From Paeniglutamicibacter sulfureus (GTDB lineage Bacteria; Actinomycetota; Actinomycetes; Actinomycetales; Micrococcaceae): a DNA stretch of 64,000 nt. Both the position numbers and the translations under genes were made by a program. The notes beneath the pieces were generated by a model, which saw nothing but the letters and a program-made list of their open reading frames with translations, did no database searches and was not told where the DNA came from. Below are positions 44,745-54,242 of the stretch, in pieces. Numbering within the stretch: the stretch's first letter is position 1; each line of letters begins with the position of its first letter. The stretch is taken from the NCBI RefSeq assembly GCF_039535115.1, contig NZ_BAAAWO010000001.1, positions 930,001 to 994,000 on the forward strand. The letters run 5' to 3'.

Positions 44745-47700
44745 TTAGATCCCATTCATCGAATGAAGTAAATTCGCCAATACATCTTCTGAATTAAAAT
44801 TTTGAACGACGAACTGACGCGCCGCCGCCGTTTGCTCTTCGAAGTGTACTGATTCTTCACGTGTGGCAACAATGTAGTCTGACATTTCTTTGGTATCTGT
44901 AAAGATCCAAGACTCGGGATAGATCCACTCTGCACCAGGCCAAGCTAGGCCTACAGGAAGCGCCCTAGAAGCGGCACCGTCGGCAAGCGTGAAGTGGAAA
45001 GATTCGAAATCACTTGTAGAGATCGCGATACCAATTCCACGATACCATTCGGCCATGTCGTTGCCTTCGGGGTCGAAGATCACCGAATTTTTGAGCAATG
45101 GCGAGGTTTCAATGCGTTCATACTGGGCATTGTAAAAAGCCATCTCGTCTTCGCGGGCGGCCATCCAGGGATATTGTTCCGGCCGTTTTCCCTTGATTCG
45201 GAGGGTGTATCGATCATCAACTTGACGAAGGTGTTCGAGCAGATCGAGTACCAAGTCGAATCGCTTCATCTGCGGAACCATCCCAACAAACCCAAGAACG
45301 AAATTTGAGTCCTCATTTTTCGGAAGGTCCAGTTTACGAGTGTCCACTGCGTTAGGTATGACCATGGTCTTCTCAGAAGGAATACCAAACTTCTTTATGG
45401 CCATGCCTCGGATCAGTTCGCTGACAAAGATTACTCGGTCAACAGATTTGAAGTCCACGGCACGAGGGTAGTCCGTAAACAGCTCTTGGGAATGGAATCG
45501 CGTAATCAGCCGTTGCTCAGGACGCTTGTTTTTGGAATACCACGCCAAGTTGCCCAGAGACCACTCGCAAAATATCGTTGTTGCTTCTTCGAGCAGGGCC
45601 CTGCTTCGCTCCACATCGTGTTGCGCGTGCCCCTTCCACTTGTCGACAAGCAACTTGTGGCCTTGGCCCTCGATGGCGTCCATGACAGCGCCCGCAAACT
45701 TCAAATCGTGTCCGGCAATAAGAACACGTTCTGCAATGCCGCCTCTGTCGGATTCGGTCACGGCTGGCTCCACCAGGTCTCTACGCAACGTGAATGGACG
45801 ACGAAGTGTGAGGGATCCTTCACGAACCGAAGTAACCAACTCGGAGGACAGTGTGGGGCCGTCGACAAGATAATCGGGCTTCCACCAAAGCGGCAGGCCT
45901 CGCTCGTCCACCGAGGCATCAGATGCAACTACGCGTGCGGCATCACTATAGAAGTAGGCAGTGAGCAAATCCTGGAAAAGATTTGAGTCATCGAGGTAAG
46001 AATCTGCATTGTTTATTCGCAGCATGTCCATACGCAGATTAGCCACATCGGTAACTTCAATACCGGCATCTCGCAACAAGTCGCCGGCATGAGGCTGGCA
46101 ATCTGCCATTCGTACGATAACAAGTGCAGGACGGACGCTGCTTGCCAAAATCGAATTGGCGTTCGAGACCGTCAGACTTGCAAGCTCTAGTTGGAAGCTT
46201 GGAAGCTCGGGAATCTCTACCTGTATACCCGCCATGCGTAGCGCGCTCGCGAGACGATGACACGCCAAATGTTTTTCGAAGGTAATCCTTAGCGGGCCCC
46301 ACGCATCCTGGACGCGGTCCTTTTCACTATTCATCCAGAGCTCGGAAATCAGCTGGGCTTCCGTTTTCGTGCGAACAACCGGAATCATATCGTTGAAGAG
46401 CCAAGATACACCGAAGCTCTTTCCGCTTATCGTTGCGGTGCCGCACGCTGCCAGCTCAAATACTCGACGCGAAAACATGGTCGGAGAATTGTTGACTGAG
46501 TTTACATTGACATGCACAGGATGGGACTTGTAGGCCTCAACCATTTCCTCATACGCCAATCCACCTCGGACGAATTCTTGAAGACTCGATGGGAACTTGT
46601 AAACAGACTCCGCCATGTCTGCCTGTCGATCGTAGATCGTCAACCCTTGCGTTTTTGCTCCCTGAAGAATGAACTTAAGCTCGCTAGAGCGTTCCGCATA
46701 TCGCTCGCCGTAGTAAGAACCGCCGTAAGCGACGGAGTGCGAGTACGGACGCGATGTACCCTTTGGGTTGTGGATATCAGGTTGCGCCCAAAAGGACATG
46801 CTACCCAATGCCTTCAAGTGGGGTCCGCGATTTTCCCAGTACCCTTCGAGACAGTTTGCGTCAGTGGACAGCACAACATCAAAAAGTTCTGCAGTCGATT
46901 TGAATCGATTGAAGTGGACCGGATCTTCCTTGTTCCAGAATATTGTCGGGATTCCACGAGTTCGGCAGAAATCAATCAATTCCGAAAGATGGCTGCACTC
47001 CTCATCATCGTAATATCCGACCTTGCGGGTCCACGCGCCGTTGTTGCCTGCCCACGCGGATTCAACGAATAGGGCATCTACGTTGGACTCGGACAACAAC
47101 TCACGCCAATCGCTCGGCGTCGGCGAAACCACGTGTACTTCTCGGCTGAGCGTAGACGCCGTGAACGTATCAGCAATCAGTGCGATATTGACCGCGCGCA
47201 AGTCCTTGCCAACACGTGTCCGTCTTTGCACGACGCGAACCGAACTCACAAATGTCTTTGCAATGATAGGCCACGTGCGCTCTTCAACAGTCCATTTGCG
47301 AGCGCGTCGTCCAATGCTTTGGCTCAACTTCGGGTCATTCGCTAGAAGCCTGATTTTTTCGATTAGTGAGTCAACATCATCTGCGTCAAAGATCACGCCT
47401 CGAGAACCGTCCGAACCCAACAGCGTTGCAATTGGGCCCACGTTCGAGCCGATTACGGGCCGGCCAGCTGCCATGGCCTCGATCGGCTTCAACGGCGAAA
47501 CCAATTCCGTCACGATGTTCGATTTACGCGGACAAACTACTGCGTCAAACAAGGCCAGGTAGTCGTTTATGTCTTCGTTGGGTACGCGCCCCGTGAACCG
47601 TACTCGATCCGAGACGCCAAGTCGTTCAGCTTTGCTCTTGAGCGAAGCGAGTTCCGCGCCATCCCCAACTACCAACACCCCAACATGGGCCAGTTCGGAT

Positions 47701-49247
47701 GGAAGCTTCGAAATGGCGTCAACCAGGAGATCCAAGCCCTCGTATCCGACGAGACTACCCGCATAGCCGAGCAGGAACTCACCTTTTTTCTTCAAGTTCT
47801 TTACGGCGGATCGTTCTGAAGGCAGCGGAACATACTGGAATATGTTTGCTGCGTTGGGAAGGATATCGATACGATCCGCAGCGGTACCCCGGAGTACGAG
47901 TTCTTTTTTGACCTCTTCGGTGATGGCGAAGACCCGGTCAGCGTTGTTCGCGACCAAGCGTTCGAGCTCAACTGCCAAAGTGAATCTCTCCGACTTGGCC
48001 CACGTCTCGTTCGAGGCGGCTGCAGTGACTTCCCACAAGCCGCGCACTTCATAGATGAAAGGAATCCCGAGACGTCGTGCCGCGATCAAGGCAGGCAACG
48101 CAGTAATGTGATTCGATGCGGATACGATCACTGAAGGCCGGTTCAGCATCGCTTCACGCATGAACATATCAACAGAGAGCTGAATAAACTTATCCAACGG
48201 ATCGTTTCTCAACGAGACGCCGGGATTGAAATGCGTATCTACGCCTTGGAAGCGACGGACCAGGCGCTTGCTCGGCGGCATTTTCCCGTTGATATTTGAA
48301 TCCCAAGGGTAACCAGGGCGGGCAACGATGAAAAGCTCAAGTCCAGCTTCAGTCACTGCGGACGTTAGCCCGGTGGTGCGAGTTGAATAACCGTTGCTGT
48401 TGTATTCGCCTGTGCTGTGGGCACAGTACATAACCTTATCGGCGAGTGGAACATAGGCGGCCGTACCAACCTTAGGCGGCACATCTGGAAGTCTTTCCTG
48501 AAGGCGACCCCAGCCCGCGAGTTGGTCGGCCATGGATCCAAAGTTCGGTAAACCGTCGATACCTGAGACAAGCTCACGAATCGTGTTCAGGGGACCCCGG
48601 ATTTCACCTAAATCACGGAACTTCAAAAGTTCGTTCTTGACAGCAACAACTGTAGCCGCCAGTTCCTCAGTTGACTTCTCTAGGTTGCGTTCCTGGGGTT
48701 GCATTGACGGGTAGTTTACAGGTCTAGCCTCATGCGGGGTTGGGCTAGACCTTGTCTGATTCACCTGGATACCAGCTGATAAGGGTCCGTCAATTTCAAG
48801 TGTATTAGTACCCGAGGCCGGTGCGGTCAGCGGCTTCGAGAATGGGGACTTCAAGCTTCTGACAGCTCGAACTACAGGATGTGCACGTAAGTTGTCGTAT
48901 GCCTTCTTGAATTTCTCCGAACGCGCCTTTTCGTTCTGGAGTTTGATTCGTGCGATTCGGAGTTCTTCCCCCAGTACATTGAGGCTCTTTCGATTCTCGG
49001 CTTTCTCCCGTTCAAGCTTTTTCAAGGACGTCATCTGACGGGCAAGAAGACCTTTATCCTTGACCGCCTGCTTTTTGAAAACTCCGTTTGCTGCCTTGAG
49101 CTTGTCGTTCTCGACTTTCAACGCCAGTACATCGTCGAGAAGCAAATCTTCTATATGGCCCTCATGCTTGCTGTAACTCTCCCGAAGTTTGAAACTTTGG
49201 GCACGAGAAACGATGGCCCCTGTCCCCATTTTCGTTGACTGTCGCAC
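44745..49247 (-). CDS. Giant multidomain glycosyltransferase (coiled coil, GT4, CgeB, relic GT2, GT4)
   Basis: The 1500-residue protein has, in order: a charged coiled coil (about 35-120); a linker; a GT4 domain (268-660) with YEVRGLWEVT (399-408), GSLVGYEGLDLL (497-508) and SPLKPIEAMAAGRPVIGS (584-601); a CgeB-like domain (690-1000) with VESAWAGN (728-735) and FWNKEDP (770-776); a GT2-like stretch (1020-1160) in which the metal-binding acidic run is replaced by NADS (1080-1083); and a second GT4 domain (1170-1495) with IPNAVDTRKL, FVGMVPQMKRFDLVLDLL and DFESFHFTLADGAA. Its modules match those of the three neighbouring glycosyltransferase genes. It has no membrane segment. It probably polymerises or decorates a surface glycan; specificity is unknown. 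Confidence 0.8.
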   Translation of the reverse strand: MRQSTKMGTGAIVSRAQSFKLRESYSKHEGHIEDLLLDDVLALKVENDKLKAANGVFKKQAVKDKGLLARQMTSLKKLEREKAENRKSLNVLGEELRIARIKLQNEKARSEKFKKAYDNLRAHPVVRAVRSLKSPFSKPLTAPASGTNTLEIDGPLSAGIQVNQTRSSPTPHEARPVNYPSMQPQERNLEKSTEELAATVVAVKNELLKFRDLGEIRGPLNTIRELVSGIDGLPNFGSMADQLAGWGRLQERLPDVPPKVGTAAYVPLADKVMYCAHSTGEYNSNGYSTRTTGLTSAVTEAGLELFIVARPGYPWDSNINGKMPPSKRLVRRFQGVDTHFNPGVSLRNDPLDKFIQLSVDMFMREAMLNRPSVIVSASNHITALPALIAARRLGIPFIYEVRGLWEVTAAASNETWAKSERFTLAVELERLVANNADRVFAITEEVKKELVLRGTAADRIDILPNAANIFQYVPLPSERSAVKNLKKKGEFLLGYAGSLVGYEGLDLLVDAISKLPSELAHVGVLVVGDGAELASLKSKAERLGVSDRVRFTGRVPNEDINDYLALFDAVVCPRKSNIVTELVSPLKPIEAMAAGRPVIGSNVGPIATLLGSDGSRGVIFDADDVDSLIEKIRLLANDPKLSQSIGRRARKWTVEERTWPIIAKTFVSSVRVVQRRTRVGKDLRAVNIALIADTFTASTLSREVHVVSPTPSDWRELLSESNVDALFVESAWAGNNGAWTRKVGYYDDEECSHLSELIDFCRTRGIPTIFWNKEDPVHFNRFKSTAELFDVVLSTDANCLEGYWENRGPHLKALGSMSFWAQPDIHNPKGTSRPYSHSVAYGGSYYGERYAERSSELKFILQGAKTQGLTIYDRQADMAESVYKFPSSLQEFVRGGLAYEEMVEAYKSHPVHVNVNSVNNSPTMFSRRVFELAACGTATISGKSFGVSWLFNDMIPVVRTKTEAQLISELWMNSEKDRVQDAWGPLRITFEKHLACHRLASALRMAGIQVEIPELPSFQLELASLTVSNANSILASSVRPALVIVRMADCQPHAGDLLRDAGIEVTDVANLRMDMLRINNADSYLDDSNLFQDLLTAYFYSDAARVVASDASVDERGLPLWWKPDYLVDGPTLSSELVTSVREGSLTLRRPFTLRRDLVEPAVTESDRGGIAERVLIAGHDLKFAGAVMDAIEGQGHKLLVDKWKGHAQHDVERSRALLEEATTIFCEWSLGNLAWYSKNKRPEQRLITRFHSQELFTDYPRAVDFKSVDRVIFVSELIRGMAIKKFGIPSEKTMVIPNAVDTRKLDLPKNEDSNFVLGFVGMVPQMKRFDLVLDLLEHLRQVDDRYTLRIKGKRPEQYPWMAAREDEMAFYNAQYERIETSPLLKNSVIFDPEGNDMAEWYRGIGIAISTSDFESFHFTLADGAASRALPVGLAWPGAEWIYPESWIFTDTKEMSDYIVATREESVHFEEQTAAARQFVVQNFNSEDVLANLLHSMNGI

Positions 49248-50340
49248 CTAATGAACTCCATCCGCAAATCGTCATTACTGAGAACAATTCTAACGGAGGT
49301 AGACGGTCGCTAGGATGACACACGCGCCAGACTATTGACGTGCGTATTCACACACATACGTCACCCACGGCTACGAACTTCCAAAAGTGGCGCGTTCACT
49401 CCACCGTCCGGGTTCGCTATAAATCACGGAACAAGGAAACGACTTGGGCCGTCCTGTTGCAGGACCTCGAGAAGTGCAGTCATTTCAAATTCTGCCTCGG
49501 ATCCTTATGCCGAGATCCACTTGAAACGAGTTGGAGCATATAGCGACACGATCATCGGGTCCGGATAACGTTTGGGCGTTTCATCGCCGGTTGGAAACAA
49601 CATAGTTGCTGGCATGCTGGTCGGTTGCCCTTGGGTAATGCAGGCTATCTGTTCCCTAAACGAGGTTATGGAGTACTAGGCGAAGCCCTATCATCGAAGG
49701 TACTGCGGAGCGGAACCTCAGCACCTTTCATTGGCATTTGAAGGACTGCAGGGGTCAACTCTCACCACATGAGCACGGCTGTTCGGACGAAGCTTCGGTA
49801 GTAGTTGTGGGACGATCGGGTAGCGGCAGTGAGCGGATCGGACGGCGTCTTGGACCCTAGGCTTGCTGCGACTTTGATGATTCCAGAGTGGACGAGCCCG
49901 TAGACGCAGGAACGATTGCCGATTCGCTTGTTGACGCCTGCCTCCTTCAAGCCGCCTCGGCCGGTATTTGAAACTGACACGCCGGGCGGCTCGGTGCACC
50001 GACAGGTGTCTAATTCAGCATGAGTGTGTGGCATCGGCTGGGACTGCTGCTTACAATCGTGACGTGGCGACCGGGCAGGTCTACATCCGCAATCCAGATC
50101 TGTCCGCCGGCAGGCTTGTTGCTGCCGTGCCGGCCCTGCGGAATGCGACGTGCTTGGTGGGCGCCGTATTGTAGTGCACGAATGGCTAAGGATCGCTGCG
50201 GGGCCAACAAGTGGGGCGGGGCGGCCCTGGTTGGTGAAGTGCTTCCCGGTACGTACGCGATTGGCTACCAGGTCGTCCCACACCCGCCATCGAAAGCTCC
50301 GTCTATGCAACGGCACGGCACGGCAATGTAATCTTGTTCA
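49248..50340. other. 1.1-kb stretch without a recognisable gene
   Basis: Frames here are open over 60-180 codons on both strands, but composition is erratic and none contains a family motif or good ribosome binding site. I see no transposase, integrase or RNA gene. It is probably degenerate DNA at the edge of the accessory island, plus promoters for the giant gene (left) and the DUF6270 gene (right). Confidence 0.45.
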
Positions 50341-51066
50341 ATGTCCAGAATTTTCATTTACGGTAGCTGCGTCAGCCGAGACACCTTCAACTTCTTAGAT
50401 GACGAACATGATCTCGTTGGCTACGTTGCCCGGCAATCGATCATCAGTGCCATGTCCAAGCCAACCAAACTACTGCCTGGTGTTGCGCTGGATTCAGCGT
50501 TTCAGTCACGAATGGTGGAAGGTGACCTCCGTTCCAATCTTGTCCCGGCCATTCAAGAGCGCGCACAGGACATCGATCTACTCATTATTGACCTTACTGA
50601 CGAGAGGCTCGGCGTCCACAAGCTTCCGGATAATTCATTTGTTACGCATTCCGTTGAACTCGTTAAGTCAGAGCGACTTAGGAACCTGTCTCCCATACCG
50701 GGAGTCGTCCAAATCGGTACGGAACGGCATACGATCTTTTGGCGAAATGCCGCCCGAAAGTTCTATGCCAGGCTCGATCAACTAGGACTGCGAGAAAAGA
50801 CACTCGTGATAAACACCCCGTGGGCAACCGAGTCATTCGAGGGTGAACCAGTTCCATCCTTCCGAGACTTCACTACGTTTGATATGAATCTTCATCTCGA
50901 GAACTGTGGGAACTTCATCCGCGACCTCGGCTACAAGGTAATTAGTATGCCAGCAGCCCTGGCAGTGTCCTCCGCAAAACATCAGTGGGGTATTGCGCCT
51001 TACCACTATGGGGAGCCAGCATACATGTGGATACGAGACCACATAGAAGCAGAACTCGCCTCCTAA
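50341..51066 (+). CDS. DUF6270 family protein
   Basis: The 241 residues begin IYGSCVSRDTF (residues 6-16), resembling block I of SGNH hydrolases but with the pattern typical of DUF6270. DLLIIDLTDERLG and the C-terminal HYGEPAYMWI are also conserved in that group as far as I recall. No signal peptide or membrane segment is seen. DUF6270 genes often accompany surface polysaccharide loci, so modification or acyl transfer on sugars is possible, but function is unknown. It stands alone on the plus strand. Confidence 0.7.
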   Translation: MSRIFIYGSCVSRDTFNFLDDEHDLVGYVARQSIISAMSKPTKLLPGVALDSAFQSRMVEGDLRSNLVPAIQERAQDIDLLIIDLTDERLGVHKLPDNSFVTHSVELVKSERLRNLSPIPGVVQIGTERHTIFWRNAARKFYARLDQLGLREKTLVINTPWATESFEGEPVPSFRDFTTFDMNLHLENCGNFIRDLGYKVISMPAALAVSSAKHQWGIAPYHYGEPAYMWIRDHIEAELAS

Positions 51067-51492
51067 TGAGTCTAAACCTATGGATCTGTAAGTATAGAAA
51101 CAAGGCGACGCCTTGATTACAGGCAACGCAAACCAGAGGGTAAATTTAATTTGTCCCGGAATTTGATGCCGTTTCAAACCACACTGACATGAATTATGCA
51201 CAGAAGTTTTTACAATACTAAACGGTCTGACGAAACAAAAACCGGACGTGAATGTGAACAGAGTTTTCTAGTAGTAATTCGTCATCAAACATGTACGCAG
51301 CATATAAACCGCCTATCGTCGGCGCCCTCAATGGTCCAAAAATAGAAGTCAAATTCTCGGGAATCCGAATCAGTCGGATTAATATTTAACTCTAACACAA
51401 TCAGTATTTGCGCTACAATAAACCATATACTATTATTACGAATTTCTTATCATTTACTATTCGGATAATCGCTAAAATTACTTGGAGTTTCT
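51067..51492. other. AT-rich intergenic stretch
   Basis: This 426-base stretch is much richer in A and T than most of the window (for example around 51360-51480). No gene, tRNA or clear repeat is seen. It contains the likely promoter for the hydrolase-like gene downstream and marks transferred DNA. Confidence 0.5.
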
Positions 51493-52416
51493 ATGAAGAA
51501 CTACGAACAGTGGAATCTGCCACACTGTACTTGGTCCAGCGTCGAGGAATTCGAAAATCAATGGAATAGATCCGCTGGCGTTCACAGCATCACAATGCCA
51601 GAAGGCTACGTACTGGATATTCTGGCCAATGAACATGTCGATACCGCTGATGCGCGTCTCTCGTTATTGGTCTTCTTTGGAGCGGCAGTTGCGCGGCGAG
51701 AGGCCAAGAGCGGTCCGTTCTTTTCGGGAGTTGGACTCTCAAACGGCTGCAAGTTTCCACTAGTGGCGATCTCAGATCCCAGTGTTGACAACTTCGATTC
51801 TGTAAACCTCGCATGGTACACCGGTGGCGCCAAGCAGAACTTCCAAAAGAACGTCGAACTACTTCTCCGGGCACTCGTTAGAGCTACAAATCGTGAACTT
51901 CTAATGTCGGGCGGATCTGGCGGAGGCTTTGCAGCACTGCATTTTTCCAGCTTGCTCGGAGACGTTGCTTCGGCATTTGTCTGGAATCCACAAACAGATA
52001 TATTTGAATACAACGAAGTCTTCGTTAAATCATACTTACGCGAAGTTTTCGGTTTTGCGCACAGCAGCCTGGCCAGACCCGACTGGAAAGCCTTTTGCCG
52101 CGGGCGGATCAATCAACACGTAATAAGTAGCGTAGCCGTTGAATCAACCATCCAAAATCCTCATAGGATACTATATTTGCAAAATCATTCAGACTGGCAT
52201 ACTGAAGGTCATCTATTACCTCTTCTCAGTACATTTTCTAAAGACAGTTTGGCGGCCCAAAAAGGCTCGCATGTTTTGGCCGCAAGAAAGTTGGTAGTTA
52301 TCGAGGATTTCGCCCTTGGCCACGCGCCTCCACCTACCGCACTCATAACGATGATCCTCAAACAAATGATCGATCCAACGGTCGACCCTGCGGACGTGAA
52401 CTTGCAATTGAACTGA
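51493..52416 (+). CDS. Alpha/beta-hydrolase-like protein
   Basis: In 307 residues the clearest feature is a nucleophile elbow GGSGGGF with Ser142 as candidate nucleophile and a late histidine in ALGHAPPP (about 279). This fits serine esterases such as the Asp2-like proteins linked with surface glycoproteins, but sequence identity cannot be judged. GGAGTT precedes the ATG. No signal peptide is seen. Base composition is AT-richer than the core genome. A sugar O-acetyl transferase or esterase in the polysaccharide pathway is the working guess. Confidence 0.6.
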   Translation: MKNYEQWNLPHCTWSSVEEFENQWNRSAGVHSITMPEGYVLDILANEHVDTADARLSLLVFFGAAVARREAKSGPFFSGVGLSNGCKFPLVAISDPSVDNFDSVNLAWYTGGAKQNFQKNVELLLRALVRATNRELLMSGGSGGGFAALHFSSLLGDVASAFVWNPQTDIFEYNEVFVKSYLREVFGFAHSSLARPDWKAFCRGRINQHVISSVAVESTIQNPHRILYLQNHSDWHTEGHLLPLLSTFSKDSLAAQKGSHVLAARKLVVIEDFALGHAPPPTALITMILKQMIDPTVDPADVNLQLN

Positions 52417-52499
52417 GCAGAAAATCGGGAATTTGTCTCTGACTACTATTTCAAGCAGGCAGGTAGAGACAGTTTCATTTCTATGTCAAGCGAGGCAAG

Positions 52500-52742
52500 C
52501 TGCAGGCGTCCCAAACTGCTACGGATTCTGGCGTGGTGAGCCACCCCCAAGTTCGGTAGCTGCGGTGGCCGCCGGCGGAGAGCAGTGAGCGGATACTGTA
52601 GTTCTCGAAGTTGCGGAATCCGCGGGTCCCCTCCCGGTGATTTCGATGACGCCGTTGATCGCCTCGGCGGGTCAGTTGGAGAGCCCCCTTGGTGGCGGAG
52701 TAGGCGCAGATCTCCGTCTGCCTTTTCTTCAGGTTCTTGCAA
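52500..52742 (-). pseudogene. C-terminal fragment of an ISL3-family transposase
   Basis: Reading the minus strand in two frames gives EICAYSATKG, then AEAINGVIEIT and RGFRNFENYSIRSLLSAGG, the C-terminal end of ISL3 transposases (the EAINGxIE...GFRNFxNY block). A frameshift lies between the two segments and the N-terminal part is missing. It is an inactive relic. Confidence 0.7.
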
Positions 52743-52788
52743 AGCCGCTAGACCTCGGAGCGTCCTGCGTGCCGTCTCCCGGATAGAA

Positions 52789-52842
52789 GTCAGGGCCTTC
52801 TTGAATGGTTATCGACCAAGAAAAACGCGAGAAGGCCCTGAC
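52789..52842. repeat. Inverted repeat between the two ISL3 relics
   Basis: GTCAGGGCCTTC (52789-52800) and GAAGGCCCTGAC (52831-52842) are perfect 12-bp inverted arms, 13 bp counting the next pair, 30 bases apart. They lie between oppositely oriented transposase fragments and may be remnants of element ends. Confidence 0.55.
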
Positions 52843-52954
52843 AGTGAACCGTCCTAGCTCTGCCTGCGTGCTGCCCGCAGCCCCAAGAAAACCCAAAGAA
52901 CCACCGTGCCCGGACGCCACCGCGAATCCGGTGCCCGGTTCCTTGGGAACCGGG

Positions 52955-53692
52955 CACCAGTGCAGCCTCGCCGACGCCTTCCCGAGGCTGGAAGGACTGC
53001 ACGTGCTCGCGGTGAACCGCCGGACACGGCCCGGTTCGTCGTGGTGGTCGTCGAAACCCTGGGGCGCATTGCGTGGTGCCGCGGATGCGTTGCCCAGTCC
53101 TGGTCCCACGCCCGGCGCAACGTGCCCATCCACGACAATCCCGCCCTCGGCTCGCCCGTGGTTCTCCACTGGAGGAAGTGGGTTTACCGGTGCCACGAAA
53201 ACCATGCCGCATGGTCACCTTCGCCGAGGAACACCACCACATTGGGCCGCGAGAGAAACTCACAGAACGGGCCTGTCCACTGAGCGCACGATCAGATGAA
53301 GGAGCAGAACATCGCGGTCTCTGCGATAGCCCAGCAACTCGGCGTGGACTGGCATACTGTCTGTCTGGGACAACGTCAAGACACTGGCCCAGCTGGAGCT
53401 CGACACCGCTCGCCTGGAGGGCGTCACCACCATGAGCGTCAACGAACACATCTGGCGGCACCGGGGAATTGCCAACTATCGGATCCTAACCGGTTTCGTG
53501 AACCCCACCGGAGACGCGGAGAGCCGGATTTGGGCCCGTCTCCTGGACCTGGTGCCGGGACACAGCGGCAAGGCCCACTCTGATTGGCTCCAGGCCCAGT
53601 CCGAGGGCTTCAGACCCTGGATCAGCGTCGCGACACCCTTGACCCGTTGCGCGGCTATCAAACTTGGAGTCGATGAGGCGGTCCCGACATGA
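52955..53692 (+). pseudogene. N-terminal and central fragment of an ISL3-family transposase
   Basis: Across several plus-strand frames one can read ARFVVVVVETLGRIAWCRGC, WRKWVYRCHENHA, MKEQNIAVSAIAQQLGVDWH, SVNEHIWRHRG and WARLLDLVPGHSGKAHSDWL, in the order of an ISL3 transposase N terminus and start of the DDE domain. At least four frameshifts break it, and it stops near the DDE core. It is oriented opposite to the C-terminal fragment at 52500-52742. Confidence 0.75.
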
Positions 53693-53850
53693 CGGGCGAC
53701 CGATTGACGATGTACCCGTCACTAATTGACACTGCCGGATACCTAAGCACAGCCCAGCTCACCGATGTGCTGAACTACATCGTCACACGCCGGACCGCTG
53801 GGGATCTGGCAGTCCTGTCACCATACGAACTCATGGTGGTGTCACCCTAG
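53689..53850 (+). CDS. Hypothetical 53-residue protein
   Basis: A short frame starts at ATG 53689 with GAGGCGG upstream and encodes 53 residues including SLIDTAGYLSTAQLTDVLNY and LAVLSPYELMV. It looks helical and has no known motif. It overlaps the broken end of the transposase relic, so it may be chance; it is listed since codon use is ordinary and the ribosome site is plausible. Confidence 0.35.
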   Translation: MTGDRLTMYPSLIDTAGYLSTAQLTDVLNYIVTRRTAGDLAVLSPYELMVVSP

Positions 53851-53930
53851 GAATGCCGTGCCGATGAACCAATGCTCGGGGCACCGCGCCGAGTTTGTGC
53901 AATTAGAACCGACGCGAGCTACCGCCATGG

Positions 53931-54092
53931 CTAAACGCTAAGTGCTGCAGCTCTGAGCTCATCGATGGCGCGCTGTACCTCTGCGAGGGAGGTGGCGAGG
54001 TCTTCTGAGTCGAAGCATTCCCGGATGACTCCGGCCTGCACGCGCAGGACTTCTGCGGTGTTCAACAGTATTTCTCGTGGTGTCTTTGACAC
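53931..54092 (-). CDS. Hypothetical 53-residue helical protein
   Basis: A GTG at 54092 preceded by GGGGGAAATC opens a frame of 53 codons. The product is rich in Ala, Leu, Glu and Arg, with segments EILLNTAEVLRVQAG and EVQRAIDELRAAA that should form amphipathic helices. No family is recognised. It converges with the mini-gene at 53689-53850 and may be cargo of the former mobile element. Confidence 0.5.
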   Translation of the reverse strand: MSKTPREILLNTAEVLRVQAGVIRECFDSEDLATSLAEVQRAIDELRAAALSV

Positions 54093-54242
54093 GATTTCCC
54101 CCAAGATTTTATGAATATTCCTTGTTCACGATAGTCCCATAAAATCTCGTTACCGTCCGGTTTCCATAACGTTGTTGTAACTTAAACCAAAACAGTTCAC
54201 TTTTAGATATCAGCAACAATGCATCGGCGGTAGCCTTCCCTC

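Noticed and set aside
49762..50316. A 184-codon minus-strand frame as a possible transposase
   Set aside because: Rich in Arg, Ser and Pro with no DDE or zinc motif; a few words vaguely recall IS3 but not in the right order.
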